Shown here: positions 38,563-47,224 of the stretch, one piece after another
Position numbering within the stretch: the first letter of the stretch is position 1
Layout of the letters: every line of letters begins with the position of its first letter
DNA from: Nocardiopsis ansamitocini
GTDB taxonomy: Bacteria > Actinomycetota > Actinomycetes > Streptosporangiales > Streptosporangiaceae
NCBI RefSeq assembly: GCF_030268225.1
Contig: NZ_BSQG01000014.1
Location: 48,733-112,732, forward strand
Direction of reading: 5' to 3'
DNA: 64,000 nucleotides
Made by a program: the position numbers and the translations under genes
Notes under the pieces: generated by a model
Told to the model about the DNA's origin: nothing
The model's input: the letters and a program-made list of their open reading frames with translations, nothing else
The model's database searches: none

Positions 38563-39636
38563 ATGTCTCTACGCGATCTTGTCCCGCCCCGGGCCGTTTG
38601 TCGCGGACCCCGAGTCCTCACGGCCGCTGTGCTCGCTCCCGCCCTGCTGCTCGCCGGGTGCGCGGCACCAGGACCGTCGGCCTCCGAAGTCATACCCGAC
38701 CTCGCGGAGAACCGCCTTCAGCCACTGGAGGGGGCCGCGGAGCCCCGACTTCCCGTCACCGTCGACTCGATCGTCCCGGTGGAGTACCGCACCAGCGACA
38801 CCGAGGACTCCTACGAGAAGGTCGAAGTCGCCGACGTCAGCCGCATCCTGCCGCTGACCGGTGCCATAGCCGAGGTCGTCTACACCTTGGGCCTGGGCGA
38901 CAACGTCGTGGGCCGCGACGTCACCGCCACCTTCGACGAGGCCGCCGATCTCCCGGTCGTCTCCCAGGGGCACGAGGTCTCAGCCGAGGGAGTGCTCGCC
39001 CTGGAACCCACGCTCATCCTCGCCGACACCTGGACCGGCCCCTACGAGACAGTTCAGCAACTGCGCGCCAGCGGTGTAACGGTGGTCATCGTCGACCAGG
39101 TGTGGTCCCTGGACGAGATGTACCCCCGCATCAATCAGATCGCCGAACTCCTGGGAGTCCCCGAACGCGGGGAGCAGCTCGTCGAGCGCACCCAGCAGCA
39201 GATGGCCGACGTCCGCGAATCCGTTCCCGACGCCGCGAGCGGTCGTACGATCGCCTTCCTCTACCTGCGCGGCAGCGCCGGTGTCTATCTGCTGGGCGGC
39301 CCCGGATCGGGTGCGGACGCACTGCTGGCGGAACTGGGCGCGAAGGACGCCGGCACCGAGTCGGGCCTGGACAAGGCGTTCAGCCCCATCACCACCGAGG
39401 CGCTGATCGCCGCCCAGCCCGACGTGATCCTCGTGATGAGCAAGGGCCTCGACTCCGTGGGCGGCCTCGACGGCATCGTCGAGATCCCTGGTATCGCCCA
39501 GACCCCGGCCGGCCGGAACCGGCGCGTCATCGACTACGAGGACGGCCTTCTCCTCAGCTTCGGCCCCCGAACCCCCCAGGTGCTCAAGGCGATGGGCGAC
39601 GACCTGGCCGCCCTGTACGAGGGGGAGGGCGCGTGA
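38563..39636 (+). CDS. hmuT: Heme ABC transporter, substrate-binding lipoprotein
   Basis: 357 residues. A lipoprotein signal with lipobox LLLAGC (Cys33). The binding-protein core has VSRILPLTGAIAEVVYTLGL, GRDVTATFDEAADLP and GHEVSAEGVLALEPTLILAD, the HmuT/heme-type periplasmic-binding pattern of class III. It captures heme handed over by surface proteins. It overlaps hmuU by four bases and is preceded by two iron boxes ~145 bases upstream. Confidence 0.9.
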   Translation: MSLRDLVPPRAVCRGPRVLTAAVLAPALLLAGCAAPGPSASEVIPDLAENRLQPLEGAAEPRLPVTVDSIVPVEYRTSDTEDSYEKVEVADVSRILPLTGAIAEVVYTLGLGDNVVGRDVTATFDEAADLPVVSQGHEVSAEGVLALEPTLILADTWTGPYETVQQLRASGVTVVIVDQVWSLDEMYPRINQIAELLGVPERGEQLVERTQQQMADVRESVPDAASGRTIAFLYLRGSAGVYLLGGPGSGADALLAELGAKDAGTESGLDKAFSPITTEALIAAQPDVILVMSKGLDSVGGLDGIVEIPGIAQTPAGRNRRVIDYEDGLLLSFGPRTPQVLKAMGDDLAALYEGEGA

Positions 39637-40751
39637 CCCTCACCGACCGGGGCAGCACCGCCCCACCGTCCGAGGGCGCTCCGCGTGCCGCGCGCGAGGG
39701 CGCGCACGCCCGTCGTGCGGCCGCCGTGCGCGGAGGGCTCCTTATCCTTCTCCTCGCCGTGGCACTGGTCGTCATGTCACTGCTGGCAGCAGGGATCGGT
39801 GCCTACTCCGTTGCGCCGATGGAGATCATCGGCTCCATCCTGCACCGCCTGGGAATCGAAGCAGGACCTGTCCCCGACACCGTCGGCGAACAGGTCCTGT
39901 GGAACGTGCGGTTCCCCCGTGTCGTCCTCGCCATGATCGTGGGCTCCACGCTGGCCCTGGCCGGCGCGATGATGCAGGGCGTCTTCGGCAACCCGCTGGC
40001 CGAGCCCGGTGTCATCGGCGTCTCCTCCGGTGCCGCGGTCGGCGCGGTCATCGTCATCGCCCTGGGGGTCTCCGTCCTCGGCTACTGGACGGTCATCGGC
40101 GCAGCGTTCGTCATGGGCATGGCGACCACGATGATGGTCTACGCCCTCTCCCGCGCGAGCGGCCGGGCAGAGGTAGTCACCCTGCTGCTCACCGGGATCG
40201 CGGTCAACGCCGTCGCCGGCGCGGTGATCGGGGCGGCCACCTTTTTCTCCGCCGATGCCGAACTGCGCTCCATCACGAGTTGGCAGATGGGCAGCGTCGG
40301 AGCGGCGACCTGGCCCAAGGTGCTGGCGGCGCTGCCCTTCGCCCTCGTCGGGATCGTCGCGGCCCCGTTCTTCGCCCGTCGGCTCGACCTCCTCGCCCTC
40401 GGCGAGAGCGCGGCCCGACATCTGGGGGTGGACGTGGAGCGGTTGCGACTCGCGCTGATCGTGGTCATCGCGTTGCTCACCTCCTCGGCCGTCGCCTTCG
40501 CGGGGATCGTCAACTTCGTGGGGCTGGTCGTGCCGCACATGGTCCGGATGATCGTGGGGCCAGGGCACCGGGTCCTGCTTCCGGCAAGCGTCCTCGGCGG
40601 GGCGCTGGTCCTGGTCAGCGCCGACCTCGTCGCGCGCACCGTTGTGGCCCCCCAGGAAGTCCCATTGGGCATCATCACCGCTTTCATCGGCGGCCCCTTC
40701 TTCTTCTGGCTGTTGCGCCGGACCCGGTCCCGACAGGGGGGATGGGCGTGA
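39633..40751 (+). CDS. hmuU: Heme ABC transporter permease
   Basis: 372 residues of the FecCD family with about ten transmembrane helices. WNVRFPRVVLAMIVGSTLALAGAMMQGVFGNPLAEPGVIGVSSGAA and GIVNFVGLVVPHMVRMI are its signatures (quoted here in part by region: residues ~90-135 and ~285-305). GTG start inside the hmuT stop (GTGA), with GGGGGAGGG upstream. Confidence 0.92.
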   Translation: MTLTDRGSTAPPSEGAPRAAREGAHARRAAAVRGGLLILLLAVALVVMSLLAAGIGAYSVAPMEIIGSILHRLGIEAGPVPDTVGEQVLWNVRFPRVVLAMIVGSTLALAGAMMQGVFGNPLAEPGVIGVSSGAAVGAVIVIALGVSVLGYWTVIGAAFVMGMATTMMVYALSRASGRAEVVTLLLTGIAVNAVAGAVIGAATFFSADAELRSITSWQMGSVGAATWPKVLAALPFALVGIVAAPFFARRLDLLALGESAARHLGVDVERLRLALIVVIALLTSSAVAFAGIVNFVGLVVPHMVRMIVGPGHRVLLPASVLGGALVLVSADLVARTVVAPQEVPLGIITAFIGGPFFFWLLRRTRSRQGGWA

Positions 40752-41602
40752 ACGCGCTCACGAGATCGCTTCGGTCGCTGGCCGCGGCGTCAGGGTTGCG
40801 CCGCGGGGAACTCCCCGAACGCGGCGGCCGGGGCGCGACCGCCCTGCGCGGCACCGACCTGGTCAAGTCCTACGGAACACAGCGGATTCTGGACGGGGTC
40901 CACCTGGACGTCCGCCTGGGCGAGGTGCTGGCGTTGGTAGGGCCCAACGGGGCGGGAAAGAGCACACTGCTGTCGGTCCTCACCGGCGACGTCGCCCCCG
41001 ACTCCGGAGCGATCGAGGTCCAGGGACGCCCGTTGGCCGAATGGACTCCGGCCGAGCTCGCACTCCGCCGCGCCGTCCTGCCACAGCATTCCGCCGTCAG
41101 CTTTCCGTTCACCGTGGTGGACGTGGTGCACATGGGGCGGGCCCCCTGGGCCACCACCGCTGCCGCCCGCGACGACGACCGAGTGGTCGCCGAGGCGATG
41201 GAACTGACCGACGTCACCCGGTTCGCTCAGCGGCGCTTCCCCTCCCTGTCCGGGGGAGAACGCGCGCGGGTCATGCTGGCCAGGGTCCTCGCCCAGCAGG
41301 CCCAGACGATGTTGCTGGACGAGCCGACCGCCGCCCTCGACATCCGTCACCAGGAGTTGGTGCTGCGTATCGCGCGCGACCGGGCACGCGCCGGCGACGC
41401 GGTTGTCGTGGTTCTCCACGATTTAGCCCTCGCGGCTGCTTATGCTGATCAGGTCGCGGTACTCTCCGGTGGAGAAATCGCGGCATTTGGGCCTCCCGCG
41501 GAGGTGTTCACCGCGGAATTGCTCAGCGACGTCTACTCATACGAGATCGAGATCCTGTCGCATCCGCGCACCGGTGTTCCGCTGGTCGTGCCCATGAGGT
41601 AA
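40748..41602 (+). CDS. hmuV: Heme ABC transporter ATPase
   Basis: 284 residues. Walker A GPNGAGKST, the ABC signature LSGGERARV, Walker B MLLDEPTAALD and the switch His in VVLHDLALA are intact. A non-conserved N-terminal extension of ~40 residues precedes the domain. GTG 40748 overlaps the hmuU stop with AGGGGGG seven bases upstream; ATG 40742 is the less likely alternative. Confidence 0.92.
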   Translation: MNALTRSLRSLAAASGLRRGELPERGGRGATALRGTDLVKSYGTQRILDGVHLDVRLGEVLALVGPNGAGKSTLLSVLTGDVAPDSGAIEVQGRPLAEWTPAELALRRAVLPQHSAVSFPFTVVDVVHMGRAPWATTAAARDDDRVVAEAMELTDVTRFAQRRFPSLSGGERARVMLARVLAQQAQTMLLDEPTAALDIRHQELVLRIARDRARAGDAVVVVLHDLALAAAYADQVAVLSGGEIAAFGPPAEVFTAELLSDVYSYEIEILSHPRTGVPLVVPMR

Positions 41603-41641
41603 CCAACTCCGGCGCGGGGCGACCCCTGACGGGTAGGACAT

Positions 41642-42445
41642 ATGGTTTCCACTTCCGAACGGCGCGGTGGGCGGCGACGGCGCAGCTCCGGCGGCCGTCG
41701 CCGCGCCGCACCGACCAGACGGCGGGTCCGCAGCAGCGGTGACATCGTGCGCGGCGCGGTTCGCACCATCGGTGAGCTGCTGTTCACCGCGGGCCTGATC
41801 ATGCTGTTCTTCGCCGCGTTCCAGATCTGGGGCAAGCAGTTCCAGACCGATGCCGAACAGGGCCGACTCGATCAGGCCATGGCCGAGCAGTGGGAGCAGC
41901 CCGAGGAGGTCGGCCCCGACTCCGAACCGCTGCCAGGGTCGGCCAACAGTCGGATGTACATTCCCAAGACCGACCAGGCGTGGGTCGTCGTCAGCGGGGT
42001 CGAGCCGGACGACATCAGGTACGGACCCGGTTGGTACCCCAGGTCCTGGACCCCCGAAGGCGCGGTGCCCTCCGCGCGTGCGGGACAGCCCGGCAACTAC
42101 TCCATCGCCGGCCACCGAGTCGCCGCCGTCTTCTGGGACCTCGACCAACTGGTCGACGGGGACGAGATCGTCCTGGAGGACAAGGACAACTTCTACACCT
42201 ACAAGGTCGTCTCCAACGAGATCGTCCTGCCGGACGCGGTCGAGGTCACCGCGCCGGACCCCTTCGACCCCGAGGCCACCACCGATCCGGAGAAGGCGTA
42301 CCTGACCCTCACCACCTGCCACCCCAAGTTCCAGAACTCCCACCGGTTGATCGTGCACGCCGAGCTCACCGACACCCGATCCAAGGACCAGGGCATGCCC
42401 GACAACATCGCCCAGATGGCCCCTGACGACCAGCAGGAGGGGTGA
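41642..42445 (+). CDS. Class E sortase
   Basis: 267 residues. A basic N-terminus, one transmembrane helix (about 44-62), then the sortase barrel with His158 (IAGHRV), Cys226 (LTLTTCHPKF) and Arg235 (SHRLIVHAEL). Class E enzymes of actinobacteria prefer LAxTG signals; the LAKTG protein of this island is an obvious substrate. The gene follows hmuV after 39 bases, so it may be co-transcribed with the heme transporter. Confidence 0.9.
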   Translation: MVSTSERRGGRRRRSSGGRRRAAPTRRRVRSSGDIVRGAVRTIGELLFTAGLIMLFFAAFQIWGKQFQTDAEQGRLDQAMAEQWEQPEEVGPDSEPLPGSANSRMYIPKTDQAWVVVSGVEPDDIRYGPGWYPRSWTPEGAVPSARAGQPGNYSIAGHRVAAVFWDLDQLVDGDEIVLEDKDNFYTYKVVSNEIVLPDAVEVTAPDPFDPEATTDPEKAYLTLTTCHPKFQNSHRLIVHAELTDTRSKDQGMPDNIAQMAPDDQQEG

Positions 42446-42452
42446 GGCACGC

Positions 42453-42650
42453 GTGTACGGCTTGATCTGGCACATTCTCCCCGGCCCCGGACCCGTGAAG
42501 GCCCTCATCTTCCTGGGGCTGGTCGCGGGGGTCGCGGCATTGCTGTGGTACGTGGTCTTCCCCTGGGCCGACCCCTATCTCCCGTTCAACGATGTCACCG
42601 TCGACGGGGGCGCCGGTGCCCCGGCTCCGGACGGTCCCCCGGATCAGTGA
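42453..42650 (+). CDS. Small membrane protein next to sortase
   Basis: 65 residues: a short N-terminus, one or two hydrophobic segments (VKALIFLGLVAGVAALLWYVVFPW) and a Pro/Gly/Asp tail. It begins eight bases after the sortase stop. Similar small proteins follow class E sortase genes in other actinobacteria, but I know of no assigned function. Confidence 0.7.
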   Translation: MYGLIWHILPGPGPVKALIFLGLVAGVAALLWYVVFPWADPYLPFNDVTVDGGAGAPAPDGPPDQ

Positions 42651-42663
42651 CCTGGATCGCAGT

Positions 42664-42700
42664 GCGGCGAAGGCCGGGCACGCCGCCCGGCCTTCGCCGC
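42664..42700 (+). terminator. Terminator after the hmu-sortase unit
   Basis: A 16-base-pair perfect stem (42664-42679 with 42685-42700) around ACGCC, 14 bases beyond the small membrane gene. Confidence 0.85.
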
Positions 42701-42755
42701 TTCACGGGCCGGGTCCGGATACCCTCAAGCAAGTGAATACCCGAGGATTCGTGCG

Positions 42756-44474
42756 ATGACGCTTGTCGAGACCACCAGCACCGATCGCCTGCGCGGCCTG
42801 CGCACCTGGCAACGGGAGGCGTTCACGGAGTACTTCCGGCGCGACCCGAGGGACTTCCTCGCAGTGGCGACCCCCGGCGCCGGAAAGACCACGTTCGCGC
42901 TGACGCTGGCCAGTGAGCTGCTCGCCCGCCATGTGGTCCGTTCGGTCACCGTGGTGTGCCCCACCGAGCACCTCAAGAAGCAGTGGGCGGAGGCCGCGGC
43001 CCGGTTCAACATCCCCATCGACCCTGAGTTCAAGAACGGACAGGGGCCGCTCGGCAAGCACTTCCTCGGCGCGGCCATCACGTACGCCCAGGTCGCCGCG
43101 CACCCGATGCTGCACCGCAACCGCACCGAGGCGCGCCGCACCCTGGTCATCTTCGACGAGGTCCACCACGCCGGCGACGCATTGTCCTGGGGTGAGGCCG
43201 TGCGCGAGGCGTTCGACCCCGCGGCACGCAGGCTCTCCTTGACCGGCACGCCCTTTCGCTCGGACGTCAATCCGATCCCCTTCGTGGACTACGTCCAGGA
43301 TCACAACGGCGTGCGCCGCTGCTCCTGGGACTACAGCTACGGGTATGCCCCGGCCCTGGCCGACGGGGTGGTCCGTCCGGTCATCTTCATGGCCTACTCC
43401 GGTGAGATGCGCTGGCGGACCAAGGCGGGCGACGAGTTGGCCGCCCGGCTCGGCGAACCGTTGACCTCCGATGCGCTGTCGCAGGCATGGCGCGCTGCGC
43501 TGGACCCCAAGGGCGACTGGATCAAGAAGGTCCTGGCCGCGGCCGACCGTCGGCTCAGCGAAGTCCGCAAGCACAGCCCTGACGCCGGCGGACTGGTCAT
43601 CGCCACCGATCACGAGACGGCGCGCGCCTACGCGCGGATCCTGCGCCAGATCACCGGGCGCGGCGCTACTGTCATCCTCTCCGACGATCCCACCGCCAGC
43701 AAGAAGATCAGCCAGTTCGCCGCATCCGACGACCGGTGGATGATCGCGGTCCGAATGGTGTCGGAGGGGGTGGACGTCCCCCGGTTGATGGTGGGCGTCT
43801 ACGCCACCTCCACCAGTACGGCGCTGTTCTTCGCCCAGGCGATCGGACGTTTCGTGCGGGTGCGCCGCCGGGGCGAGATCGCCTCGGTGTTCCTGCCCTC
43901 GGTGCCGGTGCTGCTGGAATACGCCGGAGAGATGGAGCGCGAACGCGACCACGCGCTGGACCGTCCTATGAACGAGGACGGGTTCGATCCTGAACAAGAC
44001 CTGATCGACGAGGCGCGCAAGAAGCGCGACACCCCCGATGCGGGGGACGAGCTTCCCTTCGAGACCATGGAGTCCGCCGCCGAGTTCGATCGGGCGCTCT
44101 ACGACGGCGGGGAGTTCGGCGGCGGGTCGCCCGACTCGCCCGAGGAGGAGGACTTCCTCGGACTGCCCGGACTGCTGGAGCCCGACCAGGTGGCCAAGCT
44201 GCTGCGCAAACGCAAGTCCGAGCAGTACACCAGTCGGATCAAGGCCCCCAAGCCCGAACCCGAGGAGGCTCCGGCGCACGAGGTCATGGCCGAGTTGCGC
44301 AAGGAGCTCAACGGGCTGGTCGGCGCGTGGCACCATCGCACCGGGCAGCCGCACTCCACGATCCACACCGAACTCCGTCGTGCCTGCGGTGGTCCGCCCA
44401 TCGCCCAGGCCACCCCCGATCAGGTCCGCCGCCGTATCGCCAAGCTTCGTGCCTGGGCGGTCGGGGGGGACTAG
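42756..44474 (+). CDS. DEAD/DEAH-box (SF2) helicase
   Basis: 572 residues. Walker A PGAGKTT at 40-46, DEVHH box at 134-138, motif III-like LTGTPFRSD, and the second RecA domain with MVSEGVDVPR and QAIGRFVRVRR. The C-terminal ~180 residues are acidic then basic, without an assigned domain. GAGGA lies before the ATG. The gene sits inside the island between the hmu unit and the WxL-type genes but shows no link to iron; it may be a core gene bracketed by insertions. Confidence 0.85.
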   Translation: MTLVETTSTDRLRGLRTWQREAFTEYFRRDPRDFLAVATPGAGKTTFALTLASELLARHVVRSVTVVCPTEHLKKQWAEAAARFNIPIDPEFKNGQGPLGKHFLGAAITYAQVAAHPMLHRNRTEARRTLVIFDEVHHAGDALSWGEAVREAFDPAARRLSLTGTPFRSDVNPIPFVDYVQDHNGVRRCSWDYSYGYAPALADGVVRPVIFMAYSGEMRWRTKAGDELAARLGEPLTSDALSQAWRAALDPKGDWIKKVLAAADRRLSEVRKHSPDAGGLVIATDHETARAYARILRQITGRGATVILSDDPTASKKISQFAASDDRWMIAVRMVSEGVDVPRLMVGVYATSTSTALFFAQAIGRFVRVRRRGEIASVFLPSVPVLLEYAGEMERERDHALDRPMNEDGFDPEQDLIDEARKKRDTPDAGDELPFETMESAAEFDRALYDGGEFGGGSPDSPEEEDFLGLPGLLEPDQVAKLLRKRKSEQYTSRIKAPKPEPEEAPAHEVMAELRKELNGLVGAWHHRTGQPHSTIHTELRRACGGPPIAQATPDQVRRRIAKLRAWAVGGD

Positions 44475-44834
44475 CCCGGCGGCTCGTGAGGGCTGTGCGG
44501 CGTACCGAGCGGAAGCGAAGGCCCCGCGCCCGTTCCCGCTCGCCGGCCCCCTGTACCCGGTGAGCCGGTGTACCGGCCCCAGGCGCCATTGTCATGACCC
44601 GGCCTCGTCCGGTTGCGGTCCACGCCCTGCCCAGCAGGGACGGACCGTAGCCGGGCGATTTTTTGTGACAAGTTGTCGCCAAATGGCGGTCAAAGGGTGC
44701 ATATATCGACCATTTTGGAATAAGGTTAGCCTCACTTCACTTGGCGTCCGTGTCGTTTCCGGCCGCGCCTTCTGTCCCGGGTCGAATCCACCCTGTCTTC
44801 CCCGGGATACGTCCCCCACCGAGATGAGGACCCT
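44475..44834. promoter_or_regulatory. Intergenic region with iron-regulated promoter
   Basis: 360 bases. An imperfect hairpin (about 44545-44580) could end the helicase transcript. An AT-rich stretch (44660-44730) includes an iron box, so the promoter of the first WxL-type gene is here. No other gene is seen. Confidence 0.5.
44721..44739. promoter_or_regulatory. Iron box C
   Basis: Matches the DtxR/IdeR 19-base consensus at 15 positions (uninterrupted AGGTTAGCCT). 96 bases before the start of the neocarzinostatin-WxL protein. Confidence 0.65.
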
Positions 44835-45776
44835 ATGCAGCGCAAACGTGGCCCGATGCGGCTCGCAGCGGTGATCGGAGCGAGCACGCTCTTCGCCGCG
44901 CCCCTCGCCCTCGCCGCCGGTTCGGCCCACGCCGACACCGCCCCCGGCCTCACCGTCTCCCAGACGGTGGGCCTCGACCCCCAGGGGCAGCAGGTCATCG
45001 TGCACGGCACCGGCTTCACGCCGGGGCAGGGCTTCTATGTCGCCCAGACCGCCGAACCCCAGTCGGCGGACTCCTATCCCTCCAGTTACGGCAATCCCCA
45101 GTGGCTCCGGGGTGGGGCGGACGAGGACGGCGGCTTCGAGGTCGCCATCACGCTCGCCGGTCAGTACACCCCGCGTGGCGCCGATCCCGTGGACTGCATC
45201 GCCCAGCAGTGCTACCTGGCGGTCTTCAACGATCACACCGACATCAACAATCGTGCGCAGGACGTCTGGGTGCCCATTTCCTTCTCGGTTCCGGGTGGGG
45301 TGAGTGCGGATCAGGAGATTGTGGCCGAGGTTGCCGGTGGTCCGTTGACGTTGTCGGTTGCCGGGGACACGGTTGTTCTGACGGGTTCTGCGGTTTCTGG
45401 TGCGGGGTTGAACCAGAGGGCGTCGGGTGAGTTGAACACGGCGACCGTGTCGGATCTGCGTGGGACGGGTGCGGGGTGGAATCTGGTTGGTCAGGTGAGT
45501 GACTTCGCTGGTGCGACCGGTTCGATTGCGGCGAGCAATCTGGGGTGGACGCCTTCGGCTGCTGTGGTGGATGACGGTCTGGGTGTTCCTGGTCGGGTGG
45601 CGCCTGGTGCGGTTGTGCTGCCGGGGCAGGGGTTGGGTTCTGCTCGTACGCTTGCGGGTTCTCCTGCTGGTTCTTCGGCTGGGACGTTCACTGCTGGTGC
45701 GGGGCTTGAGTTGGGTGTTCCGGCTGATGTGGCTCCCGGGTCGTATGCGGCCACCCTCACCCTCACCCTCAGCTGA
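44835..45776 (+). CDS. Secreted neocarzinostatin-like + WxL-like protein
   Basis: 313 residues. A signal peptide (1-34), a neocarzinostatin-like domain (~36-152; TVGLDPQGQQVIVHGTGFTPG to QDVWVPISF) and a C-terminal WxL-like domain (~155-313). The latter has VSDLRGTGAGWNLVGQVSDF (the W-x-L), LGWTPSA, SAGTFTAGAGLELGVPA and the ending YAATLTLTLS, matching the V-x-D-x-RG-x-GAGW-x-L frame of Firmicutes WxL domains, which attach to peptidoglycan without covalent linkage. No sortase signal or membrane helix. The last 494 bases are shared exactly with the next gene. Confidence 0.78.
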   Translation: MQRKRGPMRLAAVIGASTLFAAPLALAAGSAHADTAPGLTVSQTVGLDPQGQQVIVHGTGFTPGQGFYVAQTAEPQSADSYPSSYGNPQWLRGGADEDGGFEVAITLAGQYTPRGADPVDCIAQQCYLAVFNDHTDINNRAQDVWVPISFSVPGGVSADQEIVAEVAGGPLTLSVAGDTVVLTGSAVSGAGLNQRASGELNTATVSDLRGTGAGWNLVGQVSDFAGATGSIAASNLGWTPSAAVVDDGLGVPGRVAPGAVVLPGQGLGSARTLAGSPAGSSAGTFTAGAGLELGVPADVAPGSYAATLTLTLS

Positions 45777-45779
45777 TCC
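45286..45779. repeat. 494-bp exact repeat, copy 1 (WxL-like domain)
   Basis: Identical to 46621-47114, direct orientation, covering the whole WxL-like domain and stop codon. Codons here often end in T or G (GGT, GTT, TTG, TCT), unlike the C-ending codons of the flanking sequence. Confidence 0.97.
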
Positions 45780-45848
45780 GGGCCGGTGGAAACGGGGGGC
45801 GGGAAATTTATCGACGTTGTGTCGTGAAAACTTCCCAATCTCCTGATG

Positions 45849-45867
45849 TTAGGTTAGCCTTTCCTTG
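45849..45867. promoter_or_regulatory. Iron box D
   Basis: TTAGGTTAGCCT is perfect against the consensus; 15 of 19 positions match overall. 123 bases before the HtaA-WxL start. Confidence 0.65.
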
Positions 45868-45989
45868 CCTGCGGGTTTCGTTGTCGAGCCCGTCCAGCGC
45901 ATCCCCGGGGCGCATGACGAGAACGGCGCCCACCCCCATCCCCCTGCCCCGCTGGTACGCCGAGCCGGGGCAGCCACCCGAGGAGACAC

Positions 45990-47111
45990 ATGAACCTGGG
46001 CACTCACCGCATCACGCGCGGGGCCGTCGCGGTCCTCGCCGCGGCGGGCCTTGCCGTGGGCGCGACCGCGCTTCCGGCGTCTGCGGCATCCACCGCCATC
46101 ACCGGTGGCGACGCCGACTGGGGCGTGAAGCTGTCGTTCCGCAACTACATCAACGGCCCCATCGCCCACGGCACCACCACGTTGACCGACGGTGTCACCC
46201 AGAACTCCGACGGCACCTACAACTGGCCGGTCGTCTCCGGCTCCTACGACTCCGTCACCGGTGACACCACGGTCGCCTTCGGTGGGAAGGTCGCCTACGA
46301 CGGCCACGGCGGGCTGCTCCAGCTCGCCATCGAGAACGTCCGTGTCGAGATCTCCGGTGGACAGGGCGACCTCTACGCCGACCTCACCAGCAAGTCGCTG
46401 TCCAGCGGCGAGGTCGAGGACTTCCCCGACACCAACCTCGCCGACCTCGACCTCGGTGGCGGTGCGCCCGTGCTCAGCGGCGGCACCCTCACGCTGGCCC
46501 CCGTTGCCGCCACCCTGACGGAAGAGGGGGCGCCCGCCTTCGCCGGCTTCTACACCGCGGGCACGGCACTCGACCCGATCGGCTTCTCCGCGACCGTCGA
46601 CGGCGGTCCGGGTTCCGGTCCGGTTCCGGGTGGGGTGAGTGCGGATCAGGAGATTGTGGCCGAGGTTGCCGGTGGTCCGTTGACGTTGTCGGTTGCCGGG
46701 GACACGGTTGTTCTGACGGGTTCTGCGGTTTCTGGTGCGGGGTTGAACCAGAGGGCGTCGGGTGAGTTGAACACGGCGACCGTGTCGGATCTGCGTGGGA
46801 CGGGTGCGGGGTGGAATCTGGTTGGTCAGGTGAGTGACTTCGCTGGTGCGACCGGTTCGATTGCGGCGAGCAATCTGGGGTGGACGCCTTCGGCTGCTGT
46901 GGTGGATGACGGTCTGGGTGTTCCTGGTCGGGTGGCGCCTGGTGCGGTTGTGCTGCCGGGGCAGGGGTTGGGTTCTGCTCGTACGCTTGCGGGTTCTCCT
47001 GCTGGTTCTTCGGCTGGGACGTTCACTGCTGGTGCGGGGCTTGAGTTGGGTGTTCCGGCTGATGTGGCTCCCGGGTCGTATGCGGCCACCCTCACCCTCA
47101 CCCTCAGCTGA
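45990..47111 (+). CDS. Secreted HtaA heme-binding + WxL-like protein
   Basis: 373 residues. A signal peptide (1-33), a complete HtaA domain (~36-205; GGDADWGVKLSFRNYINGP, GDTTVAFGGKVAYDGHGG, LTEEGAPAFAGFYTAGTALD) and the same WxL-like domain as the upstream protein (~215-373). HtaA domains of corynebacteria take heme from hemoglobin and pass it to HmuT. Here anchoring would be by the WxL-like domain instead of a membrane helix. GAGGAG sits before the ATG, and an iron box is upstream. It is the intact counterpart of the HtaA pseudogene at 35.3 kb. Confidence 0.85.
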   Translation: MNLGTHRITRGAVAVLAAAGLAVGATALPASAASTAITGGDADWGVKLSFRNYINGPIAHGTTTLTDGVTQNSDGTYNWPVVSGSYDSVTGDTTVAFGGKVAYDGHGGLLQLAIENVRVEISGGQGDLYADLTSKSLSSGEVEDFPDTNLADLDLGGGAPVLSGGTLTLAPVAATLTEEGAPAFAGFYTAGTALDPIGFSATVDGGPGSGPVPGGVSADQEIVAEVAGGPLTLSVAGDTVVLTGSAVSGAGLNQRASGELNTATVSDLRGTGAGWNLVGQVSDFAGATGSIAASNLGWTPSAAVVDDGLGVPGRVAPGAVVLPGQGLGSARTLAGSPAGSSAGTFTAGAGLELGVPADVAPGSYAATLTLTLS

Positions 47112-47114
47112 TCC
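46621..47114. repeat. 494-bp exact repeat, copy 2 (WxL-like domain)
   Basis: The second copy of 45286-45779. The left junction is in the linker (ccgggt context) and the right junction lies three bases past the stop codon. Confidence 0.97.
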
Positions 47115-47128
47115 ACCTGCGTGCAGTC

Positions 47129-47175
47129 GGCGCTGCCCGAACGTCTCCGCGACCCGAAGCCGTTCGGGCAGCGCC
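47129..47175 (+). terminator. Terminator after the HtaA-WxL gene
   Basis: A 15-base-pair perfect stem (GGCGCTGCCCGAACG at 47129-47143 with its complement at 47161-47175), 18 bases after the stop. Confidence 0.8.
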
Positions 47176-47224
47176 CTTCGCGCCCGCTGCCCACGTCCGT
47201 CACCCGCACCCATTGGCACAGGTC

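Noticed and set aside
38598..40751. A 717-codon plus-strand frame starting inside hmuT
   Set aside because: The real hmuU starts at 39633, coupled to the hmuT stop; the upstream half is a shadow of hmuT in another frame.
45286..47114. The 494-bp repeats as an insertion sequence or integron cassette
   Set aside because: There is no transposase, terminal inverted repeat or target duplication; the repeat matches a protein domain plus stop exactly.
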